Part shown: positions 39,906 through 40,637 of the stretch, one piece after another | Position numbering within the stretch: position 1 is the stretch's first letter | How the letters are laid out: every line of letters begins with the position of its first letter | From: Lachnospiraceae bacterium | GTDB taxonomy: Bacteria > Bacillota > Clostridia > Lachnospirales > Lachnospiraceae | DNA: 40,637 nucleotides | Direction: 5' to 3' | Assembly (NCBI GenBank): GCA_030524635.1 | Contig: JAUNGG010000034.1 | Coordinates: 1 to 40,637, forward strand | Notes under the pieces: generated by a model | What the model saw: the letters and a program-made list of their open reading frames with translations, nothing else | Database searches by the model: none | What the model was told of the DNA's origin: nothing | Program-made: the position numbers and the translations under genes

Positions 39906-40637
39906 ATGAGCGATACAGAAGAGAAAAAGCTGCAATGGCATTCCGCCTTTCATGCTGCAATCCAAATCGAGCTTCAGGAGGAAAGCGAATTCCTGCAATT
40001 TCTGAAGGAATTTAATTTAACGCAGAAGCCGCTGCAAATTGACACGCTGATCATCAAAGTAGATGCTGGCCGAAGGGTACAGAAAAATCTCGGGCAGATC
40101 TTCCGGCAGTACAACATTGTGGAATACAAAAGCCCTACCGACTATCTAAGTGTCAATGATTTCTATAAGGTAATGGGTTACCTTTGCCTCTATCAATCGG
40201 ATACCGAAAAGGTAATGGAAATCCCACCAGATGAACTGACCATGACACTGGTCAGCAACCACTATCCTCGTGAAATGATCAAGCATTTGCAGCAGCAGTA
40301 TCACGCCGAGGTTAAAAAAGCTTTTCCTGGCATTTACTACGTAACAGGTCTGCTTTTTCCCATGCAGATCCTGATCAACCAAAAATTATCGAAAAAAGAA
40401 AACATCTGGCTGAGCCGGCTGCGTCAAGATCTTCACATGGAAGAAGATATGAAGCCGCTGATTCATGCATATCAAGGTAAGGATAAGAATCCTCTTTATG
40501 CCGCTGTGATGGATCTGATCGTACGCGCCAACCAGAAGCATTTTAAGAAGGGAGATGAAACAATGTGCGACGCATTACGAGAATTATTTGCTGATGAACT
40601 GGAAAAACAAGCAAAAGACGGTTTTAATAATGGGTTT
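39906..40637 (+). CDS. PD-(D/E)XK-fold protein of unknown role, cut by the window end
   Basis: The visible 244 codons begin MSDTEEKKLQWHSAFHAAIQ and remain open at the window edge. The segment KPLQIDTLIIKVDAG (D46) and IVEYKSPTDYLSVNDFYKVM (E73, K75) form the D-(x)n-E-x-K pattern of the restriction-endonuclease-like fold. Many Clostridia carry multicopy genes of this type, related in fold to Rpn/PDDEXK transposase-like nucleases; nuclease activity is unproven. The start follows AAAGGAGATCACGAA. The C-terminus begins a charged helix (LREL..FADELEKQAKDG). The 256-base gap 39650-39905 shows no other gene. Confidence 0.75.
   Translation, partial: MSDTEEKKLQWHSAFHAAIQIELQEESEFLQFLKEFNLTQKPLQIDTLIIKVDAGRRVQKNLGQIFRQYNIVEYKSPTDYLSVNDFYKVMGYLCLYQSDTEKVMEIPPDELTMTLVSNHYPREMIKHLQQQYHAEVKKAFPGIYYVTGLLFPMQILINQKLSKKENIWLSRLRQDLHMEEDMKPLIHAYQGKDKNPLYAAVMDLIVRANQKHFKKGDETMCDALRELFADELEKQAKDGFNNGF

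Overview
The window looks like a chromosomal segment from a low- to moderate-GC Firmicute, most likely a Lachnospiraceae (Enterocloster/Hungatella/Lacrimispora-like clostridium). The reasons are strong AGGAGG ribosome binding sites, TTGACA/TATAAT promoters, a T-box leader, the Rex / NAD(P)HX-repair / Alr / MazF neighbourhood, and a BTAD-type regulator next to a large secreted protein. The lineage call is inference; no rRNA gene is present. I see no tRNA, rRNA, CRISPR array, transposase or phage gene.

Layout. (1) 33-3872, minus strand: a BTAD/SARP-like regulator, an intergenic nest of inverted repeats, a 62-residue protein and a 783-residue secreted protein that overlaps it. (2) 4178-8111: an AAA-ATPase/PD-(D/E)XK protein of the DUF1703 kind, a small membrane protein, a Nudix hydrolase, and a nicotinamidase-like/cytidylate-kinase-like fusion translationally coupled to the Nudix gene. 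(3) 8422-8962: a 5'-truncated TctA remnant. (4) 9007-13026: a tryptophan T-box leader (specifier UGG) driving a TrpXYZ-type ABC importer, then a TetR regulator. (5) 13084-21897: a nitroreductase, then the lower uronate pathway: two PfkB sugar kinases (one KdgK), KDPG aldolase, an IclR regulator, altronate dehydratase UxaA, a LacI regulator and uronate isomerase UxaC. The uxaA/lacI intergenic region has two back-to-back promoters, each followed directly by a near-identical palindromic operator. (6) 21998-31043: a coiled-coil protein, YebC, a MATE transporter, a CBS-domain membrane protein, a MazF-type toxin without a visible antitoxin, Alr, the bifunctional NnrE/NnrD repair enzyme and Rex. (7) 31339-33625: an ABC-F ATPase and a small membrane protein. 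(8) 33756-39074: purC-purF-purB-purA on the minus strand. (9) 39236-40637: a small membrane protein and the start of a PD-(D/E)XK-fold protein cut by the window edge.

How the parts work together. UxaC converts glucuronate/galacturonate to the keto-uronates, UxaA dehydrates altronate to 2-keto-3-deoxygluconate (KDG), KdgK phosphorylates KDG and Eda splits KDPG to pyruvate and glyceraldehyde-3-phosphate. The reductase steps (UxaB/UxuB) and mannonate dehydratase (UxuA) are not in the window. Two regulators with different operator sequences appear to split control: LacI at uxaA/lacI-uxaC, IclR at its own gene and eda-kdgK. A dispersed short palindrome, always in the same orientation on the given strand, sits in at least six intergenic sites.

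Most interesting leads: the BTAD / 62-residue protein / secreted protein cassette with its structured intergenic region; the nicotinamidase-kinase fusion coupled to a Nudix hydrolase; the oriented palindromic repeat family; and the dual-operator uronate switch.
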